NCBI RefSeq assembly: GCF_030272615.1
Contig: NC_081408.1
Location: 613,082,977-613,146,976 of the forward strand
Direction: 5' to 3'
Origin: Cryptomeria japonica
Taxonomy: Eukaryota; Streptophyta; Pinopsida; Cupressales; Cupressaceae
Length of the DNA: 64,000 nucleotides
The position numbers were made by a program, and so were the translations under genes. Below, in pieces: positions 10,980-23,278 of this stretch. The stretch's first letter is position 1. Each line of letters starts with the position of its first letter. The notes beneath the pieces are model-generated. The model was not told where the DNA came from. It saw only the letters and a list, made by a program, of their open reading frames with translations, and did no database searches.

Positions 10980-12061
10980 TAGTTTTACATATACAAACAA
11001 TTACGTTTTACGAACACAAGGCTGCTTCTATATATCTATATGTACATTTCTTACATCTACCTCTTATCTCTTTGAAAGTTTTCCCTCTTGACATAAGTTA
11101 TTTGCACTCATACTCAATACTTTTAAATGTGCTGAACTCCATGTTGTTTCCATAAAATTTATACATATATGCATGTATATCTTTTTTTTCCTGGTCTAAT
11201 ATCTATTTATTTAACTATACAACACCAGAATTATTCATACTTATAGAATTCCATAGATATACAACTATACTTATATATATACATAACTATATATAAGTAT
11301 TCATAGTTATAGTCTTTTTTGATATACACATATGTGGTTATATATGTGCATATGTTCATATACAAAATTTTGAATTTTTAAATGATACGTATATATACAT
11401 GTGTATATGTATGCATACATCTGTATATATCAGAAATTACTATATTTGTGCATACCTATATTAGAATGATGCTTTCAAAAACAACAAACAACTAAGAACA
11501 ACAATAATTATACATATATACACTCATATATATATATATACACTATTCATAGTCTTAGTTTTTTTGATATATACATGTGTAGTTATGTATGTGCATATGT
11601 TTGTATGCAACACTTCAAATATTTAATTCATATGTATATATACATATGTACATATATACATACATGTATATGTATAAAAAATTACTATATCTATGCATAC
11701 CTATATTACAATGGTACTTTTGAAAAACCAAGTTGCTAACAACAACAAGTGTACACAGAACAACACTACAAAGTCAATTTATGACTTTCCAGAACCCATA
11801 CATTTCAAGTAAAGTCATTTACAAGTATATAAATATGTGTACATATAAGTTGACTAAACGAGAGCAACAAAACAACACAATAGATCACTAGACATACAAA
11901 TAAACACAATAAAAGTACTTTACATACATAACAAATCCTCTAAAATCACATTACCATAGATGCAGCAATTTTCAATTCTCATACATTCTTGATACATAGT
12001 TCAAAGTTAACTACCTTCAATCATGAAAATTCTGACATCCCTGTGCTCTCTTTCAAATATT
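10980..12061. other. AT-rich simple-sequence spacer between RPA-like and Rep/helicase genes
   Basis: Dense TATATACATA/TATGTATA simple sequence. Two tandem copies of a block of about 250 bp are visible (about 11285-11490 and 11535-11735). Each holds TTTTTTGATATACACATRTG, a TGTGCATATGTT stretch and AAATTACTATAT followed by TGCATACCTATATTA. No open frame is credible. The 3' end (TATTAG at about 12055-12061) can serve as a splice acceptor for the next gene. Confidence 0.6.
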
Positions 12062-15000
12062 AGATATCTATCCAGCCTTTCCCTCAAGAAATTGATGCAA
12101 ACAAATTGAAGAGAAGCCAGACCAATAAAAATTACTATGCAAAGAACAAAGCCGATATCTCCAAGAAACGACAACTGAGACGTCATGCACTACATAGACC
12201 TTGCAATAACCCAGGAAAGTTATTAGAAATAGAAAAGAATCATCTTGAGCAAATTAATCTCAATCAAACATCTTCTACTGCTCCTGAACTTGCTGTCAAG
12301 ACTGCTTCATTTCAAAATACGTTGTCTAATTTCCGCAAAAAGATTGATATGTTGGAGGTCACACACCCATGTTTTGTTTGCAAAGAAATGTATGTGGGCA
12401 TGACTATTAAAAAAGTCAATCACGTACTTATGTGCATGAGATGTTATGGTGAAAAAGGCCTGCACCGCTTCTCATTATCAAACAATATGGACCCAGGTGA
12501 GCAACCTTCTATTTTAAAGTGTCTCTCTCAAGTAGAAGAAATGCTCATATCAAGAATTGCTCCTGTTTTACAAGTAACACATGCAAGGGGAGGGCAATAC
12601 AAATATTCTGGTCATACAATAAACTTCCCACAAGATATTTCTGAAATTGCAATAACATTACCTCACCATATTAAGCAATTAGAAATTCTAATTGTCCGTA
12701 GAACCAATTTGCAAGGATTAACTTATGACTATTACGTGAATAGATTTCACGTCATGAATGCATTGACTTACAAAATGAAACATGATCAATACTACAAGGA
12801 TGTAGTTATTGATCCAGATGCAGTGCATCTATTGCCAGAGCAAACTACTGACATTACAGAGCTACTGCATTCAGTACATTCCCTGGAAGAAGATGTTGTT
12901 CAAGATACTTCCACTCTGGTGAATATTAACAATGAAGAACAAATCGGGGAGAATAGTTCCTCATTTATTCCACAATTACCATCATCAATACCAGAACTTG
13001 ATGCAATCAAAAACATCCTCCATCTAGATAACAACAACAACAATGTTGTTCCTTGGCCACAAATTAGTTCATCATCTATCAATGAGTACAATACCGAGGG
13101 CCTCCTTTCCATGGCATTCCCAACACTATTCCCTTCTGGAATAGCTTTACCACTACAACAAAGAACAAGGCAAGTACATTTACACGAATATGCTTTACAC
13201 CTGATCAAATATTTTGAGCAAAAGATTTGGGCAACATGTTCGCTTTAGATATTATATCTACAATCTTATGATGAGACATCGATCCCAGCAATCAGCTGCT
13301 GTCTTCATTAAGACTAATCTACAAGATAGTCTTCCACACAATCTTCATGGTCTAAAGGAACACTTACAAAAGACACCGTCAAGTGAATTACCAAATCATA
13401 TCATGCGATATGTAGCCTCATTGCATGGTACACGAGCATTTTGGAGCAAGTCCCGATGTGACCTTACATCAATGGTAGAATAGTTAGGTGCACCTACACT
13501 ATTCTTCACCTTAAGTTTAGCTGATACAAAATGGCCAGACTTGCATAAGTTATTGCCAAAAACAAAGTCACTTGCTATTCCCAACACTAGAAGACAATTT
13601 ACTGAAAATTTAGTCAATAATCCCCACATTACAACTTTATACTTACACTTAAGATTTCAAATCTTTCGTGATGAAGTCATTGTCAAAGAACTGAAAAGCA
13701 TTGACCACTGGTACAGATATGAATGGCAACACCGAGGATCTGCACATATACATGGATTTCTTTGGTTGGCAGAAGCACCAAATGTTGATAACCTTGACTG
13801 GTCAGATCATGCAAGTATCCAATCAGTTAAACACTTCTTTGACCTATACATCACAGCCTAGAACCCACGTCCTGAAGATGCTCGCTTGAACAGGCAATGT
13901 ATGCCCACAATTTCAGATCCATGTCTTGCAGATACAAAGATCATATCCAAGTCGGATCCTTGCACTGATTATACTGAGTTACTGAATGCTGTTCAATGAC
14001 ATACAAAGTGTTTAGAGTATACCTGCTTGAGGAAAAAAAATTCAACCCTTCAATGCCGCTACAAAGCTCCTTGGGTTGAACAACTTGAATCCTCATTGAT
14101 GTTAGACCACAACAATAACCCATCATACAAACTAGCAAGGAATGATGATCGTCTAAATGTACATAACCCAACAATGCTCGCCACATGGAGGGCTAATGTT
14201 GATTGTCAGCCTGTCTACTCCAAAAAAATAGTTCTACAATATATCTCAAAGTACGCATCCAAAACTGAACAAAAGTCAGAAAGTTATATTGATATCTTGA
14301 AACGTATAGTTGAATCAACAAATTCAGATGATGCAATTCTCTTAGCATACCAAAGGCTCCTCATGGGAATTGTTGCTGATAGGGACATTAGCGCACAAGA
14401 AACTTGTCACATGCTGCTTAAACTCCCATTGATATCTTGCACATGCCAATTTGTAACACTTAATGTTGGTCAAAACATCTTTCAACGCATAGCTAATTGT
14501 GATGAAGAATCTCAAACCTCAATATCCTACATCTCAAACTACATGAAACGACCATTAGAATTAGCAAACCTGACTTTGCTTCGTTCAGCCTAGCTATATA
14601 CATACTCTGACCAACGTAAATCATGTAAATGGATGAAAAGAAAGGTACTCGCAATTGTAAATGTCTACCCGTAACACAAATCTTTACCTTTAGAAGAGGA
14701 CAACAGTTTTGAAAGTTTCTGTTGGAGTGAATTTCTTCTTTACAAACCATTTCGAATAATTCCTCTATATATAGGGAACTCAGCTGAAGAAATTATCATA
14801 AATTGGAAAGATCTTCAAAGTACAACTTACATCCTGTGGCATGTAAATGGTTTTGAAGAACACATTACCACAGAAAATGGTGAAGACCTACAACCAGAAG
14901 ATATACGTCAATCAACTCATGAAGATCTGTACGAATGGGAATTCTTGTCACAGATGGGAGAATCAAACAACTTTGACGTTGCTTCTCTTCAAATGCTTGG

Positions 15001-16537
15001 CAAACGTGATTTTGATCTACAATTTGATTGGACTACTTCTATACCCGATGAACCACTCCATTCAAAAGCATCTCACTTTATTTTTACAGAGAAAATCCAA
15101 GCACCCCACAATCTTGCCAACCCGCATTTAAATGCACCTAATAACTATGAGCTTGCACGGAACCAAAATATTGCACTTGATATTGTTAAAACTCATGCTG
15201 AACAAAACCTCCATTCTTCACCATTACGATTAATCATTAAAGGCACAACAGGCACTGGAAAATCATTTCTTATTGACTGCATACGCAGATAGTTAAATTC
15301 AAATTCAGAACATGCACAATACCCTTTGCTTGTAGTAGCACCAACAGGTGTCTCCGCATATAATATCCAAGCAACCACAATCCATGCTACCCTCCGTATA
15401 CCCATTCAAGAGTACAAACCCTTAACATGCCATTCCCTATTAATGTTTCAAGAGCAATGCAAACACTTACATTACATTTTAATAGATGAAATGAGCTTTG
15501 TTGACCCTCAATTACTCATTAAGATTGATATAAGATTGTGAGAAGCTTTTCCCAGCAGACAACATGAATCATTTGTAGGTATCTCAGTTATTTTGGTTGG
15601 TGATCTTCCACAACTTCCCCCAGTTATGGATAGGCCATTATATGCGTCTCACTCAACGACACTGGCTCTATGGCACACATTCAATACTATTGTGACCTTG
15701 GATATTCTATTTCGTCAACAAGGCACAAGTTCTTCACAGATAAGATTTCATGAAATATTGCTTAATATCCACAACTCAACACCATTGCAAACAGACTGGG
15801 AATCCCTACAGTCACGCTCTACCCATTCTTTGAGACATGATGAGAATAATCACTTCAGCCAATAGAAGCATTTGTTTGCAACAAATGCAGCTTCAAGTGC
15901 ACACAACATAAAAATGTTAACACAATTGCACTCACTCATTGCACATGCAACAACGATCATTGCACATCAAAGAGATAAGCAGGCACACCAAGAAGAACAA
16001 CTAGCATTTGAAATTCTTCTTTCTATAGACCAAGAAATTATGCTTATTGCAAATTTATGGATAGAAGTTGGCCTTGTAAATGGTGCTTTGGGTCAAATCA
16101 AACAAATTGTCTATGATGCAACTTCCAAACCACCTGATTTGCCAAAATATGTTGTTGTTCTTTTCGAACATTATACTGGGCCTTCATGGGATCCACAAAA
16201 TGCAAAACATGTCCCAATTCCACCAATAACTAGAGGAAACTGCACACAAATTCCACTAGCAATGGCTTGGGGCATTACTATTCACAAATCACAGGGACTG
16301 ACATTAGACTTTGCCATAGTTGACATCGACAAAATAGAGAAAAAAGGCCTAACATTCACAGGACTGTCAAGAGTAAAAGCAATTGAACACCTACATATAC
16401 AACCAACCTTCACCTACCAAAAGTACTCCTGATTGAAAGGTGCAACATCAACAGTACTACGAAAGGTAGAGGAAGCCCACTTGCTGCAGCTATCGCACAA
16501 CACAGAACAAACATACCTACAAAACAAGCAACATCAG
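12062..16537 (+). pseudogene. Helitron Rep/PIF1-type helicase, nearly full length but broken
   Basis: This protein should nick, unwind and rejoin Helitron ends. Its order is a Cys-rich N-terminal part (CFVCKEMYVG to LMCMRC, 12370-12450) and the VEEMLISRIAP...GGQYKYSGH block (12530-12620). The Helitron-like N domain follows, with INEYNTEGLLSMAFPTLFP (13078-13135) and RFRYYIYNLMMRHRSQ. Then come the Rep HUH motif YEWQHRGSAHIHGFLWL (HIH at 13745-13753) and the Tyr motif YISKYASK (about 14240). Helicase motifs are GTTGTGKS (15242-15265), APTGVSAYN, DEMS (15485-15496), VGDLPQLPPV and GITIHKSQG. One frameshift lies near 13216-13222. In-frame stops occur at about 13481, 13859, 13997, 14591, 14672, 15290, 15539, 15863 and 16430. 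The start codon is not certain, because the frame is open from a possible splice acceptor at 12061. Confidence 0.9.
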
Positions 16538-16820
16538 GTATACAAATCACATCTTCATTATGTTTTCATGTATTGTATATCTTCTATTCAATGTATCAAC
16601 ACAAAATAATATTTCAACTTTTCAAGATCAACAACACAACTAATGTCTGTGGAAGTGAACAACCCTTTTACATACTACGAAAGGCAGAGGAAACCCACTT
16701 GCTGCAGCTTTTGCACAACACAAAAACAAACATACCTATAGAACGAGCACAATCAGGTATACAAATGACATCTTCATTATGTTTTCATGTATTGTATATC
16801 TTCTATTCAATGTATCAACT
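16455..16820 (+). repeat. Tandem duplication of the helicase C-terminal exon and following intron start
   Basis: The block from TACTACGAAAGG to GTATCAAC at 16455-16607 recurs at 16673-16820. In copy 1 it encodes the last helicase residues (VLRKVEEAHLLQLSHNT), in copy 2 the related ILRKAEETHLLQLLHNT. Each copy ends ATCAG followed by GTATAC, like a 5' splice site, and the next 60 bases are almost identical. So an exon with its donor site was duplicated. Confidence 0.8.
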
Positions 16821-17194
16821 ATTTTGTAACTTTCAACAATTTTTTCCCCTCCTATTTGCCCAACAATTGTTTCACATACATTCTTATTTATCATAGCTTC
16901 CAATACACTTTCACTCTACAAGGCACCTGTTCACTTTCACACATATAATGGTTTTGATGCTATTTACTCACTGTATCGCTCTTTACAATTGGTAAGTATT
17001 ATACTATTTATCATTACCTACCTTTTCTCATTAACATTCCTTCCTAATGATGTACTAATACAAGATTCTTCCTCTGTTTATTTTCTTTAACTGCACCTCT
17101 TCCCTTTCATAGGTATTATAGTTTGTGAAGTTTAGCTTTCAAAAACAACAACATCCAATACACCAAGCTCATTAATTTGAAGGTATGTAACACT

Positions 17195-17480
17195 CTTCAG
17201 TCTGTTGTTTAACTGTTTGTGGAGGTGGCTACTTCCAGTTTGCAAGGAATTTTTGATGGTGCTCTGTCAGTTTCAAGCCATGGATGATTTCAATTTGCAA
17301 GGTAAATTCTGGTTATATTTATATTCTTTCTCATTTTGTAATCCATTTTTGGGTAATCTGTTGTGCAAATTTTTGCATATAGCTTTCATTTTATTTAAAA
17401 TAATTTTTGTTTTCTACTGCATTTTTTTTATATGCTAATTTTCTCCTGCGGTGTGCTTGCAGGGTTGTGGCTTTGTTTAT
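17195..17480 (+). repeat. Exon-like modules downstream of the helicase
   Basis: The sequence has the same modules as 2061-5060: GTTTAACTGTTTGTGG, GGCTACTTCCAG, a CAATTTGCAAG end followed by GTAAATTCTGG, and the next acceptor TGCTTGCAG before GGTTGTGGCTTTG near 17462. Placing such modules 3' of the helicase ties the 5' arrays and the helicase to one mobile unit. Confidence 0.75.
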
Positions 17481-17599
17481 GTTTCTATTTTTGATGATGT
17501 TTCCTCCCTGTGCCTCTCTTTAAAATTAGTAAGTATTATACTATTTATCATTACCTACCTTCTCAAAATTACCCGCCTTCTCTCTTTAACACTCCTTCA

Positions 17600-17678
17600 C
17601 GCTTTCAGGTTCTCTTCACTGAACAATTCAGCTTTCCATGAAGACCAATAGGTAAATCTTTTCAGATTACAAAATACT
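17600..17678 (+). repeat. Duplicated exon-like block, copy 1 (copy 2 at about 19190-19265)
   Basis: The block TTCTCTTCACTGAACAATTC, AGCTTTCCAT and RGGTAAATCTTTTCAGATTA occurs here and again at about 19190-19265. Both copies are preceded by a CTTTCA acceptor-like tract and followed by GTAAAT at the end of the exon-like part. Copy 1 is cut off by the solo LTR. Confidence 0.75.
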
Positions 17679-18925
17679 TGTAAAGCGGAAAAATCGAACC
17701 CTAGTCGTTCTCCCCTCCCCAACTTCGAGGAGAGAGAAGGGAGAGTCACTAGGGTTGATGGTTTTCACTTAGGGGAGACTTTACATTCAAAAGAGGGGTT
17801 GAAACCCACAAGATCCAATCCCACGCAATGCAAGATTGGATTCTATATGAGTTTCAAGGGTTGTGATAGCAAGGATACCCTCTTTTGTAAAGAATGTGGA
17901 TAGAGTGATTAAGCTAGGAATGCATAGAGAGTGAGAAAGATTCGCTTATAAACTGAGTTAGGGATATGATATGAAGCTGCAGACCTGGAATTAGCAGTAA
18001 AATGTCGAGACGGCGCTGTCCTGCAAATTTGAGAAAAAGTTGACGGGACGATGGCGCCCGGCGTGCACACGGTCCTCCGAAAAATCCGCGAAACGAAGGG
18101 GGATCTGTTCGTCTCTGCACAAGGATTCCAGATCTTCAATTTCAGCCACGTACCTGCAACCTACACACAGAAAAGCGAAGACAATTGGGGGGTTAGGGAT
18201 GAGGGGTTTGCCTTTAGGTCAAACCCCGGTTTTGGAATTAACCAAGAAATGAGAAATGCTGTAAATGTAATGTAAAACAAGTACTAATACCTTGTTGTAA
18301 GGATGTTTGTATCCTTATATGCGAAGGTATAGATGTTGTTGTATGTTGTATGTTTGTATATTGTAGTATGTGATCTCCTCTTCAATGGTTGAATTCTTGT
18401 CTTGAATGCAACACTTAGCCTTGAATGGAGACTTAGAATGATCAATTGCTTGAAGGAATGCTGGAATGCTTGAATGCTTGAATGCTTGAATGCTTGAATG
18501 CTTGAATGTTTGAATATCGTTTCCACCTTTTTCCATCCTCTCCAAAATGAGAGAGGAAAAGTAGTTTATATACTTGCCGATTAGGGTTAAAAGACTGATT
18601 TTCCCGACCTTAGGCCGACCAGGAAATGTTATTTTCCAGTTTGCAAACAAAAAGGCCCGAAGTCCCATAGGAGACCGGGCCCAAAATAGGGCTAGGGACC
18701 AGGGTGCTGGGCACCCTGGTCCTGTAGGACCAGGGCACTGGGCGCTCTGGTCCCACCTCCCGGGACAACAGGGTGCAAGGAGGATCAGGCCAGGGTGCTG
18801 GAAAAATGCAGTTTTTGGTGTCGTGAGCAAGTTTCGGGGTCTCCATTCAAGTTTAGTGTTGCGTCGCCATCGTGAAGACCCAAATGCAGTCAAAATTGCA
18901 AGTGTCACAATTTTAGGACGCTACA
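17679..18925 (-). mobile_element. Solo LTR of the Ty3-type family, TSD ATACT
   Basis: The plus strand starts TGTAAAGCGGAAAA and ends GGACGCTACA. This is the reverse complement of the LTR ends of the element at 36499-44290. ATACT directly flanks both sides (17674-17678 and 18926-18930), so it is an intact solo LTR formed by LTR-LTR recombination. Length is 1,247 bp against 1,227 bp in the full element. The excess is largely an expanded 8-base repeat (TGCTTGAA) at about 18450-18510. It interrupts the tail of the Helitron-like region. Confidence 0.95.
18450..18510. repeat. Expanded TGCTTGAA minisatellite inside the solo LTR
   Basis: Six or so near-perfect copies of TGCTTGAA in a row. The same place in the two LTRs at 36930-36960 and 43495-43525 has fewer, imperfect copies (CAAGCATT on the opposite strand). 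The expansion is specific to this LTR. Confidence 0.85.
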
Positions 18926-18930
18926 ATACT

Positions 18931-19990
18931 CTTAGGTAGATAACTATATAATTACTGAATAGCATCAAATGCAGCAAGGTCATTACTTTAACGGTATGTA
19001 AACCTTACTCACTTGTTCAATATATTGATTTTCCAATGTCTGCTTGCAGGCTTCTTACTTTGTTTACATTGTTCAACTATCCATGCACAAGTTAACTTTT
19101 ACACGTCTTATGCTTGCTCAAGGTTTTGAATTTGTACCTATTATTTAATTCAACATTAACAACCTTCTCTGTTTAACAACCCTTCATGCTTTCAAGTTCT
19201 CTTCACTGAACAATTCAGCTTTCCATAAAGAACAACAGGTAAATCTTTTCAGATTACAAAATAGTCTTACGTAGATAACTATATCATAACCACTTGCAAA
19301 AATTAACTTGCTTTCACTTCTTAAACCAAATTTGATTATTATTTTCATTGACTTATCTGCAGAAAACCTCTCTCACAACAAACAAATACTGACATGAATC
19401 ATACAGGAGATTCCAATTCTGCAATTACACATCCATAAGGTATTATATTACTAAAAAATACTAACTTTCAAATTTTCAAGATTTTCAAAGTATTTAACTT
19501 CACCAAACTTACATGTTGCCCAGATCTAACTTATACAAATGAAACAATGGTGCAGGTCTTTCAACATATACATCACATGGAATTCAACAAAAGGCTATAT
19601 AACATGCTGCTCTTACCAGCATGGGGGATGGAGGGTGGATAACAACAATACTTTAGGTCCAACAAAAAAAATTGGTTGGGAATAATATAGCTTACAAAAA
19701 AAAATGACAATATTTATGACATTTTCTCCAAGTACATCATGCTGCATACACCAGCATGGGGGATGGTGGGTGGAAAATTTTCAACTTTGGGAACAACCAT
19801 TGGTTGGGTTATGTACACAGAACTTGTCTTACTGTACAATTAACTTTTTAACTTTAATAAAATTTTGTTATTCAGTTATACAATACAATATACTTCTCAA
19901 TATCACAACTATATCACATCTACTAGCATATTACCTTAAAAATCAGACCTATCGGCCTCCTGTTGCAGGCACTTCCCCTGCAACTGCTAG
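18931..19990 (+). other. Tail of the Helitron-like region
   Basis: Diverged exon-like modules (TGCTTGCAGGCTTCTTACTTTG near 19040) and copy 2 of the duplicated exon-like block (about 19190-19265). There is also a 40-bp direct repeat with core CCAGCATGGGGGATGG at about 19602-19640 and 19736-19774. No open frame of note. It ends at the candidate terminus described separately. Confidence 0.5.
19963..19990 (+). other. Candidate Helitron 3' terminus: hairpin then CTAG|T
   Basis: TTGCAGG, a 7-nt loop and CCTGCAA form a perfect 7-bp stem (19963-19983), followed by CTG and CTAG, with T as the next base. Helitrons end with a short hairpin and CTRR and insert between A and T, so the form fits. The spacing from hairpin to end (3 nt) is shorter than the usual 10-12 nt. 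I rate it as plausible only. Confidence 0.45.
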
Positions 19991-22900
19991 TTAAAATTAA
20001 GTTTGTATTCTTTAATGCCCTTGCTTGAATGGCTGCGAGTGTGGGAGGGAAAACACAGTTATGGGTAAATCTTACATCTGTATTTTTGACTGGATTATTT
20101 ATCGCCTAATTAACATAGGTTTTAAAATAAAATACATACCTACTATTTTTTGAATGACGTGAAGGCGCAAGGCTTACTCAAAATATTTTAGCCAATCACA
20201 TGATCAATAAATTATTTTTTTAATAATTTTTGTTAAAAGTTTTGTATGTTAGCTTTTGTAAAGAAAAAAAATATTTTAGTTTGATTTTTTTTAAAAATTG
20301 ATTGGTTAACAAGGACAATGACTAATAACTATTTAAGCTATTTAAAAACATCATGGATGCAATAGCATCCTTGGTAGGAACTAATAATTAAAAGTACATT
20401 AATAAATTTCAAATGTACTAATAGTCGTCCATTTGTACCCCCACAATTAAAATTTGTAGACTTTAATTGGAGGAGTTGTGTAACTTTATTGGTAACTAAA
20501 GCGTACGACTATTGAAAAGTTTGTGCAATAAACAATTATAAGAGAAAAATGTATTGGTTCTTAGAGTTATATGTATTGGATTAGTTGTGCAAATTTTTGA
20601 GGTGGTTGTAGTGCACCTTTAAGTAGGTATGGGGTGACACTTTGAAATGACCACATTTTTAACCTTGTGTGCATAACAGATCCCACAACGTTTGTCATTA
20701 CTACCCAAAAGACAAAACAATAGCTATAAGCAATTAAGTCACATACAAAAACAACAAAAAAAATCATTTAAATCTGAAGTGCCATTTAGAATCTGTGAGT
20801 GCATGAAGTTAGCTATAACGACTACCAATAGTCTTCCTCTATTTATATTATTTTTTAATATTTGTTTCTTGTTTTTAGAAATTGTTAGTATAGTCTAAAT
20901 TTTATAGTATTTAAATGCATTTAATGTGTATTTAATTTCATCAACAAGAATGCATAAAGAAAACAAAAAATATTAACGCAATTCAATTTCTAAAAAGGCA
21001 AATGAATTACATTTACAAATAGATCAATTGTATATTAGCAAATGTTACTTTTGATATAACTCATGTCAATATCAATCTCGCTCATCATGTACTTTTTGTC
21101 ATATCAATGTCACACATCTAGATCATTGTTAATCCCATAGTTCAATCCCTTAGGGTGTAAGTTTGACCTAGCTAAATTATAAGAGTAACCCAATTCAACT
21201 TATATTATTTTCCTTTCAACACATAAGAAGTTATGATTCTAAGTTACAATTGAAAATTTACAACCAAAATACTACGACTATGGTAGTTTGTGTAAGCTAA
21301 GAAATTTGACAATTTGAATTCATGTCCCATAAACTTAAGAAGCAACACAAACTTAAAAGTATGTAAAATAGAGCAAATGCAATGACAATAGATAGTATGA
21401 ACACTGATAGGGATAAGAGTGGTTCTTCCTTATCTTTTAAGTCTTAAGTGAGCAAATACAACTTCAAAGAGGGAATGCCTTCGACATAAAAATTTGATCA
21501 ATTCTTATAGAATAAAAATGTCCAACAACTTAAAATATCTGGATTTAGAATTTTTTATGGTGTTTTTCTTATTAAAAGGCTGTTTAACTCATAGGATTAT
21601 GTATACATATGTTTATGGGTCATTTAATAACACCTTCACATTGTTTTATTAATTTATAACAATCTTATAGATTTAATAGTTTAAGAAATTTTAATAAATA
21701 TATTATAAAAAAACTTTTAATGTATTAGAATTTTATTGAAATCAATAATTTAATGTGTATGAAAAATATTCACAATGTTTTTATCATGTATCATTTTTTG
21801 CATATCAATTTTGCACTTATGTTCCAGAATATTTCAATTTTAATTCTTGAGCCTATAGAGGACATCCTATTGAAAATCCTTTTGGGATCTTAATCTCTTC
21901 ATGCCCACGACATCAACTACTATAGTTAATATTTATTCAAACAGATGCAATTTTGGGTAGGTAAATTTCAAAATGAGAGGGAATTTTTGTGAGAGATAAT
22001 AACAAACAAAAGATAATTTTTGTTGCAAAGAAGCTGCATCAACAACGGTCAAAAGAATATTTGTGTAACAAATAGTGGGGTGAGAGGAGAAGAAAAGTGA
22101 ACATTAGCTAGGTTTGTGAAGGTGAACAAAATAACAAGGAGTGTTGTGCAACAATTGTCTCTTGAGGTAGTTGGGTTTGTGAAGGTGAATAAAAGAACAA
22201 GGAGTGTTATGCAATGAGTGGCTCTAGAGGAAGTAGAAGAGAAAAATGTGCACATTTATATAGAGCAATGATTGATTGCAACTCTAGATAGTTATAGGAA
22301 ATCAATTATGAATAGTAGTTCTAAATAGTTGTAGATGAACTATTTGTAAACATATTATCAAAAAAATATGGAAGCATGATATTTGTAGGTTAAATAGAAA
22401 AGATTTTTTTTTACCTATCATTATCTCTATAGTTTGTTATTTTATTTTATTAGAGTAACAATCTGTGTTTGTGGTATATCCAATTTCAATATTAATATAA
22501 CAAATTGGTATAATATCTCTAGGTCTTCTTTAGCTGAAGTTTCAATATTTTAGATGAGATGGATATTTTACATTGGACAATTTCTGAAAAAAGATATGAC
22601 TAGATACAAAAGATTTAGCAATGCTTGTATTCCTTTGTTATTTTCACAATTTCAACTTCATGCAACCAACCAATTGAGAAAAGCAATCGGAAGCACCTAC
22701 TACCAACATCTTCAATCAATGCACATTACAATAATTGCATAAAGTGTGTGTGTCATGTTGTTGCTTAAACTTTCTATTTTTGCCATGATATCATGCAAAA
22801 CAACAAACACAAAACTGATCTTGCACTCTTTGGGTAGGAACTTTGATGTTGTGTAGCACTTGTTAATGATGGACCCCTCCCCTCTTTTAAAATATGCTCA

Positions 22901-23273
22901 TATGATGTGGGTGGAAAATATATTTCAAGGAGCTTGGAGTATAATGTGTTTTTTAACTGTTTGGTCATATGGCAAACACTCAAGGACTTGAAACTTTTCT
23001 TGTTTATTTGTATTGGAGGCAAATTTTTGGAGAGATATATTTTGTATCTATATGTGTTTTTTATGATTTTTTCAAGAGTACATTTTTTTGAGATCTACAT
23101 ATTGGTACAATAAAGATGAGTTTAAACACTTCTTGATATAAATTTACCAATATTTTTAGGAAGTGATGGATTTGATGCAAATAAGTATTTGGATGTCTTA
23201 TGATTTTGAGGACAAGGATTAAGCAGTGTTGAGAAACTTTAGAGAACAATTTAGAGGGAGTTTATGAATAGAC
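19991..23273. other. AT-rich DNA without a recognised gene
   Basis: Short open frames (20567-20767, 22554-22742, 22774-23022 and others) resemble nothing I know and look random. A tandem pair of about 63 bp lies at 22108-22235 (GGTTTGTGAAGGTGAAYAAA then ACAAGGAGTGTTRTGCAA). The segment is the left flank of the LTR element that starts at 23279. Confidence 0.6.
22108..22235 (+). repeat. Two tandem copies of a 63-bp unit
   Basis: Unit core GTTTGTGAAGGTGAA, then ACAAGGAGTGTT and GCAA, repeated with about ten differences. No coding meaning is seen. Confidence 0.75.
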
Positions 23274-23278
23274 ATTGT

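Larger units (their letters stand above)
2000..19990 (+). mobile_element. Large Helitron-like composite region (boundaries uncertain)
   Basis: Helitrons transpose by a rolling-circle mechanism using a protein with an HUH-type Rep nuclease and a PIF1-family helicase; plant copies often also carry an RPA70-like gene. Both genes are here on the plus strand, RPA-like at 8724-10979 and Rep/helicase at 12062-16537. Related exon-like repeat modules lie on both sides (2061-7155 and 17195-19260), which suggests that the flanks belong to the same unit. A candidate 3' end with a 7-bp hairpin followed by CTAG and a T lies at 19963-19990. The 5' end is not proved: no convincing A|TC start is seen, and the GC-rich edge near 2000 is only a suggestion. 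A solo LTR at 17679-18925 is a later insertion. The region could be several overlapping Helitrons instead of one. Confidence 0.45.

Noticed and set aside
18315-18939. Long frames on both strands (up to 197 codons)
   Set aside because: They fall within the solo LTR, whose other copies give the same frames. LTR sequence explains them.
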